The position numbers and the translations under genes were made by a program. This document shows positions 17,737 through 26,124 of a stretch of DNA of 64,000 nucleotides, in pieces. How positions within the stretch are numbered: position 1 is the first letter of the stretch; each line of letters opens with the position of its first letter. Below the pieces are notes generated by a model. The model worked only from the letters and a program-made list of their open reading frames with translations. It had not been told where the DNA came from and ran no database searches. Source of the stretch: Microbacterium sp. lyk4-40-TSB-66 (lineage in GTDB: Bacteria > Actinomycetota > Actinomycetes > Actinomycetales > Microbacteriaceae); contig NZ_JARVRW010000002.1 of assembly GCF_030209475.1 (NCBI RefSeq), forward strand, positions 1-64,000, given 5' to 3'.

Positions 17737-18650
17737 CCGCCACGGCATCCCCGCAGACCACCGTCCTCGCCGAGCAGCGTCTCGACGGGCCCGGCCGCCG
17801 CCCGGCGAAGCACCGCATGTCGCGCAAGGCGCTCGGATGGCAGATCGGCCTGTACGCCCTGCTGATCGTGCTCGCGCTGATCTACATCTATCCGTTCCTC
17901 GTGCAGGTGGCGACGTCTTTCAAGACGGATGCCGCGGCGGCGGCGAATCCCATCTCGCTCCTGCCGCAGACATTCACGTGGGCGGCGTACGAGCGGCTCT
18001 TCCTCAACTCCGACTTCCCGGTGTGGTTCGCCAACTCCGCGGTGGTGACGGTGTTCGTGACGGCGGGCCGGGTGTTCTTCAACTCCCTGGCCGGCTACGC
18101 CCTCGCCCGCCTGCAGTTCCGCGGACGCGGTCTCGTCTTCGCGGGACTCATCGCGGTGATGGCCGTGCCGACCGTCGTGCTGCTGATCCCGAAGTTCCTC
18201 GTGATCAACCAGCTCGGCATCTACGACTCCTACGCGGGCATGATCCTGCCGCTGCTCGTGGACGCCGCGGGCGTGTTCATCATGAAGAACTTCTTCGAGT
18301 CGATTCCCCCGTCGGTCGAGGAGCAGGCGCGCATCGACGGCGCCGGCACATTCCGCATCTTCTGGTCGGTCGTCCTGCCGATGGCGCGGCCCGCTCTCAT
18401 CACGATCGTCATCCTGTCGTTCCAGGGATCGTGGAACGAGCTGAGTCATTTCGTCGTCTCCACCCAGTCGCCCGAACTCACCACCCTGACCAAGGGCGTC
18501 GCCGCCCTCGCGAGCGGACAGCTCAGCCAGGGCAGCCAATTCCCCCTCAAACTCGCGGCCGCGGCCATCATGACGATTCCGGTCGCCGTGGTGTTCTTCA
18601 TCTTCCAGCGCCGCATCATGAACGCCAGCGAAGGAGCAGTCAAAGAATGA
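17733..18650 (+). CDS. Sugar ABC transporter permease (MalG type), 305 aa
   Basis: Second membrane subunit of the transporter. Six predicted helices; the EAA motif reads EEQARIDGAGTFRIFWSVVL. N-terminal 40 residues are polar and cytoplasmic, ending in KALGWQIGLYALLI. ATG overlaps the upstream permease stop (ATGA), and its own stop overlaps the ATG of the debranching enzyme, so the four genes form one tightly coupled operon. Confidence 0.94.
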   Translation: MTATASPQTTVLAEQRLDGPGRRPAKHRMSRKALGWQIGLYALLIVLALIYIYPFLVQVATSFKTDAAAAANPISLLPQTFTWAAYERLFLNSDFPVWFANSAVVTVFVTAGRVFFNSLAGYALARLQFRGRGLVFAGLIAVMAVPTVVLLIPKFLVINQLGIYDSYAGMILPLLVDAAGVFIMKNFFESIPPSVEEQARIDGAGTFRIFWSVVLPMARPALITIVILSFQGSWNELSHFVVSTQSPELTTLTKGVAALASGQLSQGSQFPLKLAAAAIMTIPVAVVFFIFQRRIMNASEGAVKE

Positions 18651-20602
18651 CCACCGCCCCCACCGCATCGCCTGCGGCCGAGACGGATGCCGTGACCACC
18701 CCGCTCCAACCCCTCTTGAACGACGCGGTCATCGTGCTGCGCGCCCCCACGCAGGTGTGGTCCGATGCCACGGGCGACATGGGCGCGACGGCGGTGCACG
18801 GTGTGTACCACGGTGACGTCCGTCACGTGCGCTCCCTCGCGCTGGTCTGCGACGGCTCGACCGTCGAATGGATCTCGAGCGCCCCCGACGGCGCCTCGCG
18901 ACTCGTGCTCGGGGGCCTGCTGCGCGGACTCGACGACACCACGCCCGACCCCAAGGTGCGGGTGCTGCGCGACCGGCGCGTCGCCGACGGGGTCGTCAGC
19001 GAGACCTGGACGGTGCACTCGCGCGTGGACCGGCCGATCTCGACGACCCTGCGGCTGGTGCTGTCGCCCGAGTTCGCGCAGCTGCACGAGGTGAAGTCCG
19101 GTCACGCACACCCCCGCGAGGCGGCGACCGACATCGACGGCGACCGCGCGATCGTGGATGCCGGGGCTCAGGGTCTCGAACTCGTCGCTCCCGGCGCGCG
19201 CGTGGCATCCGGAGCAGACGGACTCGAGGCGAGCTGGAGCGTCGAGGTCCCCGCCAACGGCAGTGTCGAGGTCGCCTGGACGCTGACGCTGCGCGACGAC
19301 ACCCTCGTCGTCGGGTCGGCCGCGGCGGCACCGCGGTGGGATGCCGCGGCGGTCGCCGCCCAGGCACCCGATCCTCGCCTCGCGCGCTGGCTGCGCACGG
19401 CCCTCGATGATCTTGACGCCCTCCGCCTCGTGCTGCCCGAGAACCCCGACGACGAATTCTTCGCCGCCGGCGCTCCCTGGTTCTTCACGCTGTTCGGCCG
19501 CGACTCGATCTGGGCCGCGCGTCTCGCCCTTCCGCTGGACCGCGAGATCGCGGCATCCACCCTCCGCGTGCTCGCGCGGCTGCAGGGTGTCGACGATGAT
19601 GCGCAGACCGCGCAAGAGCCGGGCAAGATCCTGCACGAGCTGCGGGCCTCGGCGCTCGAGATCCCCGGCGAGGGCATCGTGCTGCCGCCGAAGTACTACG
19701 GCAGCGTCGACTCGACGCCGCTGTGGATCTGCCTGCTCGCCGACACGTGGCGCGCCGGCATGCCCGAGGCCGAGGTGCGCGAGTTGCTGCCGACACTGCG
19801 CGCCGCCCTCGGATGGATCCGCGACAGCGGCGACAGCGACGGCGACGGGTTCCTCGACTACATCGACCGCCTGGGAACGGGGTTGTCGAACCAGGGCTGG
19901 AAGGATTCCGGCGACTCGATCCAGTGGCGCGACGGCCGCCTCGCCGAGGGCCCGATCGCCCTGTGCGAAGTGCAGGCGTATGCGTACGAAGCAGCCCTCG
20001 CCGGCGCCGCCCTGCTCGAGGAGTTCGGCACCGGGAGCGATGCCGACGACATCGCCTTCTGGCGCGCCTGGGCCGGCGACCTCCGCGAGCGCTTCGCCGA
20101 GACCTACTGGGTCGAGACGCCGGAGGGCCGGTACCCCGCGGTCGCCCTCGACAACGCCAAGCGTCCCATCGACTCGCTCACGAGCAACATCGGTCATCTG
20201 CTCGGCACCGGCCTCCTGAACGGCGATGACGAGGCGCACATCGCGTCGCTGCTGCTCGGCGAGAGCATGTCGAGCGGATACGGCATCCGTACGATGTCGA
20301 CCGGGGCCGCGGGATATTGGCCCCTGTCGTACCACGGCGGAAGTGTCTGGGTGCACGACACCGCGATCGCGGTGCACGGCATGCTGCGCGCGGGCCTGAA
20401 CGCGCAGGCGCGCACGGTCGTCGCCGGACTCCTGGATGCCGCCGAGGGCTTCGCCTACCGCGTGCCGGAACTCCACGCGGGCGACCCGCGCACCCACTCG
20501 TCGGTGCCGACGCCGTACCCCGCCGCCTGTCGTCCCCAGGCCTGGTCGGCCGCCGCCGCGGTGGTGTGCCTGACCGCGCTCACGCCACCCCCCGGGGCGT
20601 GA
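18647..20602 (+). CDS. Glycogen-debranching-type amylo-alpha-1,6-glucosidase, 651 aa
   Basis: A cytoplasmic glycosidase with an N-terminal beta-rich domain of bacterial/archaeal debranching enzymes (LLNDAVIVLRAPTQVWSDATG, VYHGDVRHVRSLAL) and an (alpha/alpha)6 barrel with the catalytic region (PWFFTLFGRDSIWAARL, KILHELR, TPLWICLLADTW, DSGDSDGDGFLDYIDR, NQGWKDSGDSIQWRDG, YWPLSYHGGSVWVHDT). The Asp of WKDSGDS and a Glu/Asp near the C-terminus are the usual catalytic candidates. Coupled to the transporter, so it probably processes the imported oligosaccharide. Last gene of the operon. Confidence 0.88.
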   Translation: MTTAPTASPAAETDAVTTPLQPLLNDAVIVLRAPTQVWSDATGDMGATAVHGVYHGDVRHVRSLALVCDGSTVEWISSAPDGASRLVLGGLLRGLDDTTPDPKVRVLRDRRVADGVVSETWTVHSRVDRPISTTLRLVLSPEFAQLHEVKSGHAHPREAATDIDGDRAIVDAGAQGLELVAPGARVASGADGLEASWSVEVPANGSVEVAWTLTLRDDTLVVGSAAAAPRWDAAAVAAQAPDPRLARWLRTALDDLDALRLVLPENPDDEFFAAGAPWFFTLFGRDSIWAARLALPLDREIAASTLRVLARLQGVDDDAQTAQEPGKILHELRASALEIPGEGIVLPPKYYGSVDSTPLWICLLADTWRAGMPEAEVRELLPTLRAALGWIRDSGDSDGDGFLDYIDRLGTGLSNQGWKDSGDSIQWRDGRLAEGPIALCEVQAYAYEAALAGAALLEEFGTGSDADDIAFWRAWAGDLRERFAETYWVETPEGRYPAVALDNAKRPIDSLTSNIGHLLGTGLLNGDDEAHIASLLLGESMSSGYGIRTMSTGAAGYWPLSYHGGSVWVHDTAIAVHGMLRAGLNAQARTVVAGLLDAAEGFAYRVPELHAGDPRTHSSVPTPYPAACRPQAWSAAAAVVCLTALTPPPGA

Positions 20603-20658
20603 GCCCGCCGGGCGGCGGCGCTCACGAGCGTCGACCGCCCGGCCCTCCCCTCCTGCAC

Positions 20659-20727
20659 GGTTCGGGGCGGATCCGGCCGTTCGGGGCGCGAGACACCCGC
20701 CCCGAGCGCAGAAATGCGCCCCGAACC
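20659..20727. repeat. Nested-hairpin repeat element, copy 1
   Basis: Outer arms GGTTCGGGGCG (20659-20669) and CGCCCCGAACC (20717-20727); inner arms TCGGGGCG and CGCCCCGA (20681-20688, 20698-20705). It lies in the 277-base gap after the debranching enzyme, which holds no gene. It may act as a terminator for that operon. Confidence 0.8.
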
Positions 20728-20786
20728 CCGGTGTCCTCGCGGTGAGGCCGCCGCGCAGAACGACCGGCGCGAGGGTCTTCCCTCAC

Positions 20787-20855
20787 GGTTCGGGGCGGAT
20801 CCCGCCGTTCGGGGCGCGAGATACCCGCCCCGAACGCAGAACTGCGCCCCGAACC
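20787..20855. repeat. Nested-hairpin repeat element, copy 2
   Basis: Outer arms 20787-20797 and 20845-20855 (11 bp perfect), inner arms GTTCGGGGCG (20807-20816) and CGCCCCGAAC (20826-20835), a 10-bp perfect stem with a nine-base loop. The same length and layout as copy 1, 128 bases away. Confidence 0.82.
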
Positions 20856-20879
20856 CCGCACCGCAGGCCGAACCGACGC

Positions 20880-21356
20880 TCAGGCGACGCGCAGGACCGC
20901 CCCGCCGGTCAGCCGAACCAGCTCGTCGAACGTCAGCGGGAACACGGTGTGCGGCGTCCCACCGGCCGCCCAGATCTGCGGGAAGGCCGCCAGGTCTTCG
21001 TCGACGACCGTCGTCAGCGGCGCCGGGTGGCCCGTCGGCGCCACTCCCCCGATGGGTTGTCCGGTCGCGGCCAGCACCTGGTCCGGCGTCGCCCGACGGA
21101 TGCCGCCGCGCCCGAGCCGCTCGGCCAGAGCCGCGGTGTCCACACGATGCGCGCCGCTCGTCATCACCAGCAGCGGCTCGTCGTCGCTCCAGAACACGAG
21201 GCTGTTGGCGATGGCACCGACCTCGATGCCCAGCGCCGCCGCCGCCAGTGCGGCGGTCGACGCGGCATCCGGAAGCACGACGATCTCGCCCTCGATACCG
21301 GCCTCCCGCAGGGCTGCGGCGACGAGACGACTACGGGCGGGGAGGGCGTCGGTCAT
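20880..21356 (-). CDS. YbaK/EbsC-family aminoacyl-tRNA deacylase, 158 aa
   Basis: Editing-domain protein that would hydrolyse mischarged tRNAs in trans (Cys-tRNAPro for YbaK-type enzymes). The order of motifs fits the family: VVLPDAASTAALAAAALGIEVGAIANSLVF, LLVMTSGAHRVD, the PIGGVAPTGHP loop, then VDEDLAAFPQIWAAGGTPHTVF. The reading frame allows a start at 21383, but TAAGCT followed by seven bases and ATG at 21356 argues for the shorter, leaderless form. Substrate specificity is not deducible. Confidence 0.87.
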   Translation of the reverse strand: MTDALPARSRLVAAALREAGIEGEIVVLPDAASTAALAAAALGIEVGAIANSLVFWSDDEPLLVMTSGAHRVDTAALAERLGRGGIRRATPDQVLAATGQPIGGVAPTGHPAPLTTVVDEDLAAFPQIWAAGGTPHTVFPLTFDELVRLTGGAVLRVA

Positions 21357-21363
21357 GCCCGAC

Positions 21364-21369
21364 AGCTTA
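21364..21369 (-). promoter_or_regulatory. Leaderless-type -10 box TAAGCT
   Basis: TAAGCT on the minus strand, seven bases before ATG 21356. It decides the start of the YbaK-like gene. Confidence 0.55.
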
Positions 21370-21584
21370 GGGTCGACGTCCACCTCGAGATCGCGTGGTG
21401 TGCGCGCGATCGCGCACTGCTCCCCCGGTCCCGCGCCGAACCCGCGAGCCCGACAGCTTCCCGGGGCTCCGCGGCCGGGACCGCTCGCGCCGGGCCGTCC
21501 CGCGCGTCACAATGGAGACGGATGCCGCGACGCCGCGGCATCCGGGAAGTGCCGCCCACAAGGCGACCGACGACAAGGAACGCG

Positions 21585-22658
21585 ATGACCAACGCCCTGC
21601 CCCTGCCCGATTTCGCGCACGAACGCGTGGAGGTGATCACGGGGCGGCGCAGCGGTCTGCTCGTCGCCGTGGCGCTTCACTCCTCCGTGCTCGGCTCCGC
21701 CCTCGGCGGCGCCCGCCTGTGGACCTACCCGTCGTGGACCGACGCCCTCGGCGACGCCCTGCGGCTGTCCGCCGCCATGACGCTGAAGAACGCCGCGGCC
21801 GGGCTCGACGCGGGCGGTGGCAAGAGCGTCATCGGACTGCCCGAGGGCACGGTCCTCGACGCCGACCGTCGCCGCGCGGCCTTCCTCGACCTCGGCGACG
21901 CCGTCGAGAGCCTCGGCGGGCTGTACCGCACGGCCGAAGACGTCGGCTCCACGACCGAAGACATGCTCGTCGTGAGCGAACGCACCGCGCACGTGGTCGG
22001 TCTCCCCGATTCGGTCGGCGGCTCCGGCGAACCCGCGGGGCCCACGAGCCTCGGTGTGTACGCCTCGCTCGTGGCGACCCTCGAGCGCGCCGTCGGCACC
22101 GGTGACGTCGCCGGCCGCCGCATCACCGTGGCCGGCCTCGGTCAGGTCGGCGGTCGTCTCGCCGAGCGTCTCGCCTCCGAGCACGCCGTCCTGACCGTCA
22201 CCGACGTCAACCCGGCGAAGCGGGCGATGGCCGAAGAACTCGGCGCCGCATGGGTCGAGCCGAGCGAGGAGCACCTCATCCCCGCCGACGTGTTCGTCCC
22301 CGCCGGTATCGGCGGTGTCCTCACCGACGAGGTCATCGACGCTCTCGATGCCCGTGCCGTGTGCGGGCCGGCCAACAATCCGCTCGCCGAGCGGAGCGGC
22401 GCCGAGCGGCTGGCGCAGCGCGGCATCTTGTACGCGCCCGACTTCGTCGTCAACGCCGGCGGGGTGATCTACCTCGACCTCGTCGCCAAGCAGCGCGGGA
22501 CCATGGACCAGATCATGGGTCGTGTCGCCGGGATCGGCGACACGATCCGCCGTGTCTTCGACGAGGCGGCCGCGCGGGGCGTCACCCCTCTCGCCGCAGC
22601 CGAGGGCCTGGCCGCCGAGCGGCTCGCGGTCGGCGCGCGCAGCACCGCCCTCGTCTGA
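21585..22658 (+). CDS. Glu/Leu/Phe/Val dehydrogenase family protein, probable branched-chain amino acid dehydrogenase, 357 aa
   Basis: NAD-dependent oxidative deaminase. The substrate domain carries the catalytic block MTLKNAAAGLDAGGGKSVI (both lysines present), and the nucleotide domain begins with VAGLGQVGGRLAERL and continues AVCGPANNPLAE and PDFVVNAGGVIYLD. The length (357) and GGGK context match leucine/valine dehydrogenases rather than the longer glutamate dehydrogenases. AAGGAA precedes the ATG. A very strong terminator follows. Confidence 0.87.
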   Translation: MTNALPLPDFAHERVEVITGRRSGLLVAVALHSSVLGSALGGARLWTYPSWTDALGDALRLSAAMTLKNAAAGLDAGGGKSVIGLPEGTVLDADRRRAAFLDLGDAVESLGGLYRTAEDVGSTTEDMLVVSERTAHVVGLPDSVGGSGEPAGPTSLGVYASLVATLERAVGTGDVAGRRITVAGLGQVGGRLAERLASEHAVLTVTDVNPAKRAMAEELGAAWVEPSEEHLIPADVFVPAGIGGVLTDEVIDALDARAVCGPANNPLAERSGAERLAQRGILYAPDFVVNAGGVIYLDLVAKQRGTMDQIMGRVAGIGDTIRRVFDEAAARGVTPLAAAEGLAAERLAVGARSTALV

Positions 22659-22724
22659 CCCGCCCCGTCGCGGACGCCGAACCGCGAGTCAGTCGACGGG
22701 TCCGTCCGAACGCGCGGTGAAGGA

Positions 22725-22760
22725 AGAACCGGATGCCACGGGTTCGTGGCATCCGGTTCT
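22725..22760. terminator. 16-bp perfect hairpin containing GGATGCC in its stem
   Basis: Arm AGAACCGGATGCCACG (22725-22740), four-base loop GGTT, and the exact reverse complement at 22745-22760. It lies between convergent genes and may serve both. Confidence 0.85.
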
Positions 22761-22772
22761 GTCGTCGGGTGA

Positions 22773-23111
22773 TCAGTGAGCGGCGTCGTAGGCGTCGAGG
22801 ACCGAGGAGGAGATGCGTCCGCGCGTGTTGATCGCGTGACCGTTCTTCACGGCCCAGGAGCGGACGTCGGCGAGGTCTCTCGTGGGGATCGCCCGACCGC
22901 GGGGAGTCCGCCGCGGCGCGGAGAGAGGGGAGTGCGCCGCGCGACCGGCGGAGATGTAGGGCCGGAGCGCATCGCGCATCTTCTCGGCATTGTGTACCGA
23001 CAGATCGATCTCGTACGCGCGTCCTTCGAAGGAGAACTGCACGGTCGTACCGTCGTCGATCACCGAGCCGTCGAGATCATCGATCACCTGTGTGATGTGC
23101 TTTTTCGCCAT
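22773..23111 (-). CDS. lsr2: Lsr2 family nucleoid-associated protein, 112 aa
   Basis: Actinobacterial H-NS analogue that binds AT-rich DNA in the minor groove and silences genes. N-terminal oligomerisation domain ([28 protein letters not shown]) and C-terminal DNA-binding helix-turn-helix with the RGR hook (VRSWAVKNGHAINTRGRISSSVLDAY). About 62% of it is alignable by eye with the second copy at 23976. TAGGGT six bases before the ATG suggests a leaderless mRNA; the region upstream is AT-rich, as expected of an autoregulated lsr2. Confidence 0.95.
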   Translation of the reverse strand: MAKKHITQVIDDLDGSVIDDGTTVQFSFEGRAYEIDLSVHNAEKMRDALRPYISAGRAAHSPLSAPRRTPRGRAIPTRDLADVRSWAVKNGHAINTRGRISSSVLDAYDAAH

Positions 23112-23117
23112 GCGCCG

Positions 23118-23123
23118 ACCCTA
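23118..23123 (-). promoter_or_regulatory. Leaderless-type -10 box TAGGGT
   Basis: TAGGGT, six bases, then the ATG of the first lsr2 at 23111. Confidence 0.5.
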
Positions 23124-23206
23124 AACCGCCGACCTCCGCGGCTTCGGCGAATGCAATACGAATTCACCCGCATGTTCGCCCCAATTACGACCAATGGCCG
23201 CGTCTT

Positions 23207-23947
23207 TCACGACGGCGAAGAGGACATGCCGCGACTCTCCACAGCGACGATTCGATGGTCGTCGTCATGGGTGAGCTCTGTGGAGAGGAATTGTCCGTCG
23301 CGGGGAAGCCGGAGGCGGAAGTCGGCGAATGCCGACAAACGCAGTCGACCCTCGCGCACTCTCGCGTCCAGGACATGACCTCCGACCGACCGATCGTCGC
23401 TGAGGAAATGCAGGTGGAGGCCGGCCACGGTGATGCCCTGATAAATCCGGGGCATCCAGAAACCCACGAGCGTGCCCGTGCATTCACGCGTGGTGGTCTC
23501 GATCTGTTCCGCCGCGACCTCGGCGAGGGGGCGGAATGGCGGCTCCTGGCGACGCGTGACGCGGGTGAGGACGTGCGCGAGAACGCCGTCCACACGGACG
23601 ACGTGGAAGAGGTTCCTGCTCAGCAGTCGATCCTCCACCGCCGACTGCAGGCCCGGCAGATCGAGGTCGGCCACGGCGGTCGCGAGGGATTCCCCCGGCG
23701 TGCAGACATCGACGAACGGCAGGAACTCATCGTCCGTCATCACCCGCGGGGGTCCGTCGGAGGTGCACTCGTAGAGCTCGCCGTCGAGGATGACGACCTC
23801 CCCGCCCAGCCCCTCGCAGCACCCCACTCCGGTGTCGCCGGCCGCCCGCACCGCGTCGACCGACGCACCCTGCGAATACACGCCCGCGAGCAGAGCGTCG
23901 AGGACGGCGAACTGCGTCACCGCACCGGATGCCAGCAGCGCACTCAC
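23207..23947 (-). CDS. budA: Alpha-acetolactate decarboxylase, 246 aa
   Basis: Converts (S)-2-acetolactate to acetoin, diverting pyruvate-derived carbon from valine synthesis or acid production. Family blocks: FAVLDALLAGVY, CCEGLGGEVVILDGELYECTSDG (usually GIGTxxxLDGE; here GVGCCEGLGGE), TVAGLHLHFLSDDRSVGGHVLD, which supplies the zinc-binding HxH and distal His. The HFLSDDRxxGGHVLD block is well kept; two cysteines occur where the family usually has Thr and Phe/hydrophobic residues. It starts at GTG 23947 and is enclosed by two lsr2 genes on the same strand. No acetolactate synthase or acetoin reductase is adjacent. Confidence 0.87.
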   Translation of the reverse strand: MSALLASGAVTQFAVLDALLAGVYSQGASVDAVRAAGDTGVGCCEGLGGEVVILDGELYECTSDGPPRVMTDDEFLPFVDVCTPGESLATAVADLDLPGLQSAVEDRLLSRNLFHVVRVDGVLAHVLTRVTRRQEPPFRPLAEVAAEQIETTTRECTGTLVGFWMPRIYQGITVAGLHLHFLSDDRSVGGHVLDARVREGRLRLSAFADFRLRLPRDGQFLSTELTHDDDHRIVAVESRGMSSSPS

Positions 23948-23975
23948 GACGGCGCTCCGCCGCCGCGGCGAGCGA

Positions 23976-24323
23976 TCAGGACGTCGCTTCGGTGTAGGCG
24001 TCGAGGATCGTCGCGGGCACGCGACCGCGGTCGCTCACGGTGTGCCCGTTGGCGCGTGCCCATTCGCGCACGGCGCCGAGATCCACGTCGTTAGACCGGC
24101 GCGCCGGGCGCCCGCGACGTGCGGGGGCGTTCCCCCGCGAGACCGAACGGGCGGCATCCACGAAGGGGGCGATCGCCGAATAGAATTTGTCGGCATTGCG
24201 GTCGGAAAGGTCGATCTCATACGCTCGACCCTCCACCGAGAAAGTGATCTGCTTTCCCTGTCCGTCTTCGAGGACGGTACCGTCGAGGTCATCGACGAGG
24301 TGCGTGATGTGCTTCATAGCCAT
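23976..24323 (-). CDS. lsr2: Lsr2 family nucleoid-associated protein, second copy, 115 aa
   Basis: A second Lsr2 on the same strand, separated from the first only by budA. N-terminal dimerisation domain ([28 protein letters not shown]), a basic linker ([11 protein letters not shown]) and the C-terminal DNA-binding segment with RGR ([26 protein letters not shown]). Start may be 24323 or the ATG at 24317 (MKHIT). The upstream 100 bases are markedly AT-rich for this genome, with TAATCT nine bases before the ATG. Confidence 0.95.
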   Translation of the reverse strand: MAMKHITHLVDDLDGTVLEDGQGKQITFSVEGRAYEIDLSDRNADKFYSAIAPFVDAARSVSRGNAPARRGRPARRSNDVDLGAVREWARANGHTVSDRGRVPATILDAYTEATS

Positions 24324-24489
24324 AATGCGTAAAGATTACACCCGCGACAATTGATTTAGATACATCGCTATTTCGTGTCATCATGCGCGTCCCTCGCCCG
24401 CGGGCGGATAGTCAGCGGGCGCGGATGGGACTATCCTCCGTGGGTGGTGTCCGCTCCCTGGGCATCGCCTGAGACAGAGGAAGCACAGC

Positions 24490-25980
24490 GTGAGCCTTTT
24501 CCGAACCAAGTCGGTGGAGCAGTCCATCGCAGACACCGATGAACCGGAGTTCCGACTCAAGAAGTCCTTGACCGCGGTCGACTTGACCGTCTTCGGCGTC
24601 GGCGTCGTCATCGGCGCAGGCATCTTCACGTTGACCGGTCGCGCCGCCCACGACGTCGCCGGACCCGCCGTCGTCATCAGCTTCATCATCGCCGCCATCG
24701 CGTGCGGACTCGCCGCCATGTGCTACGCCGAGTTCGCCTCGACCGTGCCCGTGTCGGGCTCGGCCTACACGTTCTCGTACGCCTCCCTCGGCGAGTTGTT
24801 CGCGTGGATCATCGGATGGGACCTCATCCTCGAGATGTTCCTCGGCGCCAGCGTCGTCGCGCAGGGGTGGAGCGCCTATCTCGGCACCTTCCTGCAGCAG
24901 ATCGGCATCGTGCTGCCGGAGGCGGTCTCGTACGGCGGCGTGGTCGACCTGCCCGCGATCCTGCTCGTGCTCGTCCTCGGTGGTCTCATGACCCTCGGCA
25001 TCAAGGAGTCGCTGCGCGTCAACCTCGTGCTCGTGGCGGTGAAGCTGTTCATCGTCCTGTTCGTCATCATCGCCGGCATCCTGTTCATCAACCCGGCCAA
25101 CTACTCCCCGTTCGTGCCCGAATCGGTCCCCACCGAGTCGGCGTCCGGCCTCACGCAGCCGCTGCTGCAGTTCCTCTCGGGCCTCGAACCCGCCACGTTC
25201 GGGGTGGGCGGCATCCTCGCGGGAGCGGCTCTGGTGTTCTTCGCCTACATCGGCTTCGACGTCGTCGCCACCACCGCCGAGGAGACGAAGAACCCGCAGC
25301 GCGACCTGCCGATCGGGATCATCGCCTCGCTCGTCATCTGCACGATCCTCTACTGCGCCGTCGCCATCGTCGTGACCGGCATGGTGCCGTACGGCGAGCT
25401 GAACCCCTCGGCGGCGCTCGCGAACGCGTTCGCCTTCCACGGCCAGACCTGGATGGCCACGGTCATCGCCGCCGGCGCCGTCGCCGGTCTGACGACGGTC
25501 GTGTTGACCCTCATGATCGGCGCGACCCGCATCATCTTCGCGATGTCGCGCGACCGGCTGCTGCCGGGTGCCCTCGCCAAGGTGCACCCGCGGCTTCGCA
25601 CGCCCTGGGTCATCTCGATCCTCGTCACCGCGATCGTCGCGGTCGTCGCGGGGTTCACCCCCATCGGCGTGCTCGAGGAGATGGTCAACATCGGCACCCT
25701 CTCGGCGTTCGTACTCGTGTCCGTGGGCGTGCTCGTTCTCCGGCGCAAGCGCCCCGACCTCAAGCGCGGCTTCCGCGTGCCGTGGAGCCCGGTGCTGCCC
25801 ATCCTCTCGGCGCTCATCTGCACCTACCTGATGCTCAACCTCTCGGTCGAGACGTGGCTGCGCTTCCTCATCTGGCTGGCCCTCGGCTTCGCCATCTACT
25901 TCGCCTACTCGCGCCGTCATTCGCGGGTCGGTACGGGTGATTTCATCGCACCGACGGTGGTCGCCCCTCCGAAGGAGTAG
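24490..25980 (+). CDS. APC family amino acid permease (cationic amino acid transporter type), 496 aa
   Basis: Polytopic importer or exchanger for amino acids. About 12-13 membrane helices; the N-terminal VFGVGVVIGAGIFTLTGRAA and GPAVVISFIIAAIACGLAAMCYAEFASTVP signature blocks are those of the CAT/YfnA group, as is FFAYIGFDVVATTAEETKNPQRDLP in the middle. The GTG start follows AGAGGAAG by a few bases, and a TATCCT -10-like box lies about 55 bases upstream. A hairpin terminator follows. Substrate specificity is not deducible. Confidence 0.9.
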   Translation: MSLFRTKSVEQSIADTDEPEFRLKKSLTAVDLTVFGVGVVIGAGIFTLTGRAAHDVAGPAVVISFIIAAIACGLAAMCYAEFASTVPVSGSAYTFSYASLGELFAWIIGWDLILEMFLGASVVAQGWSAYLGTFLQQIGIVLPEAVSYGGVVDLPAILLVLVLGGLMTLGIKESLRVNLVLVAVKLFIVLFVIIAGILFINPANYSPFVPESVPTESASGLTQPLLQFLSGLEPATFGVGGILAGAALVFFAYIGFDVVATTAEETKNPQRDLPIGIIASLVICTILYCAVAIVVTGMVPYGELNPSAALANAFAFHGQTWMATVIAAGAVAGLTTVVLTLMIGATRIIFAMSRDRLLPGALAKVHPRLRTPWVISILVTAIVAVVAGFTPIGVLEEMVNIGTLSAFVLVSVGVLVLRRKRPDLKRGFRVPWSPVLPILSALICTYLMLNLSVETWLRFLIWLALGFAIYFAYSRRHSRVGTGDFIAPTVVAPPKE

Positions 25981-25989
25981 TCGCGATCC

Positions 25990-26037
25990 CGGATGCCACG
26001 ACCCCGCCGCCCCGCGCGGCCGGGGCCGTGGCATCCG
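25990..26037. terminator. Long hairpin containing GGATGCC in its stem
   Basis: Arms 25990-26006 and 26021-26037 pair over 17 positions with one mismatch, with CGGATGCCACG in the left arm and its complement in the right. It follows the permease stop by 10 bases. Confidence 0.8.
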
Positions 26038-26124
26038 TCGTCTGCGGGGCCGGGACACCCCGCCTCACCCGACGCGGCGATGCGGGAAGCGCCATCGGAC
26101 CCCCCCTAGGGTGGGAATCGTTCG

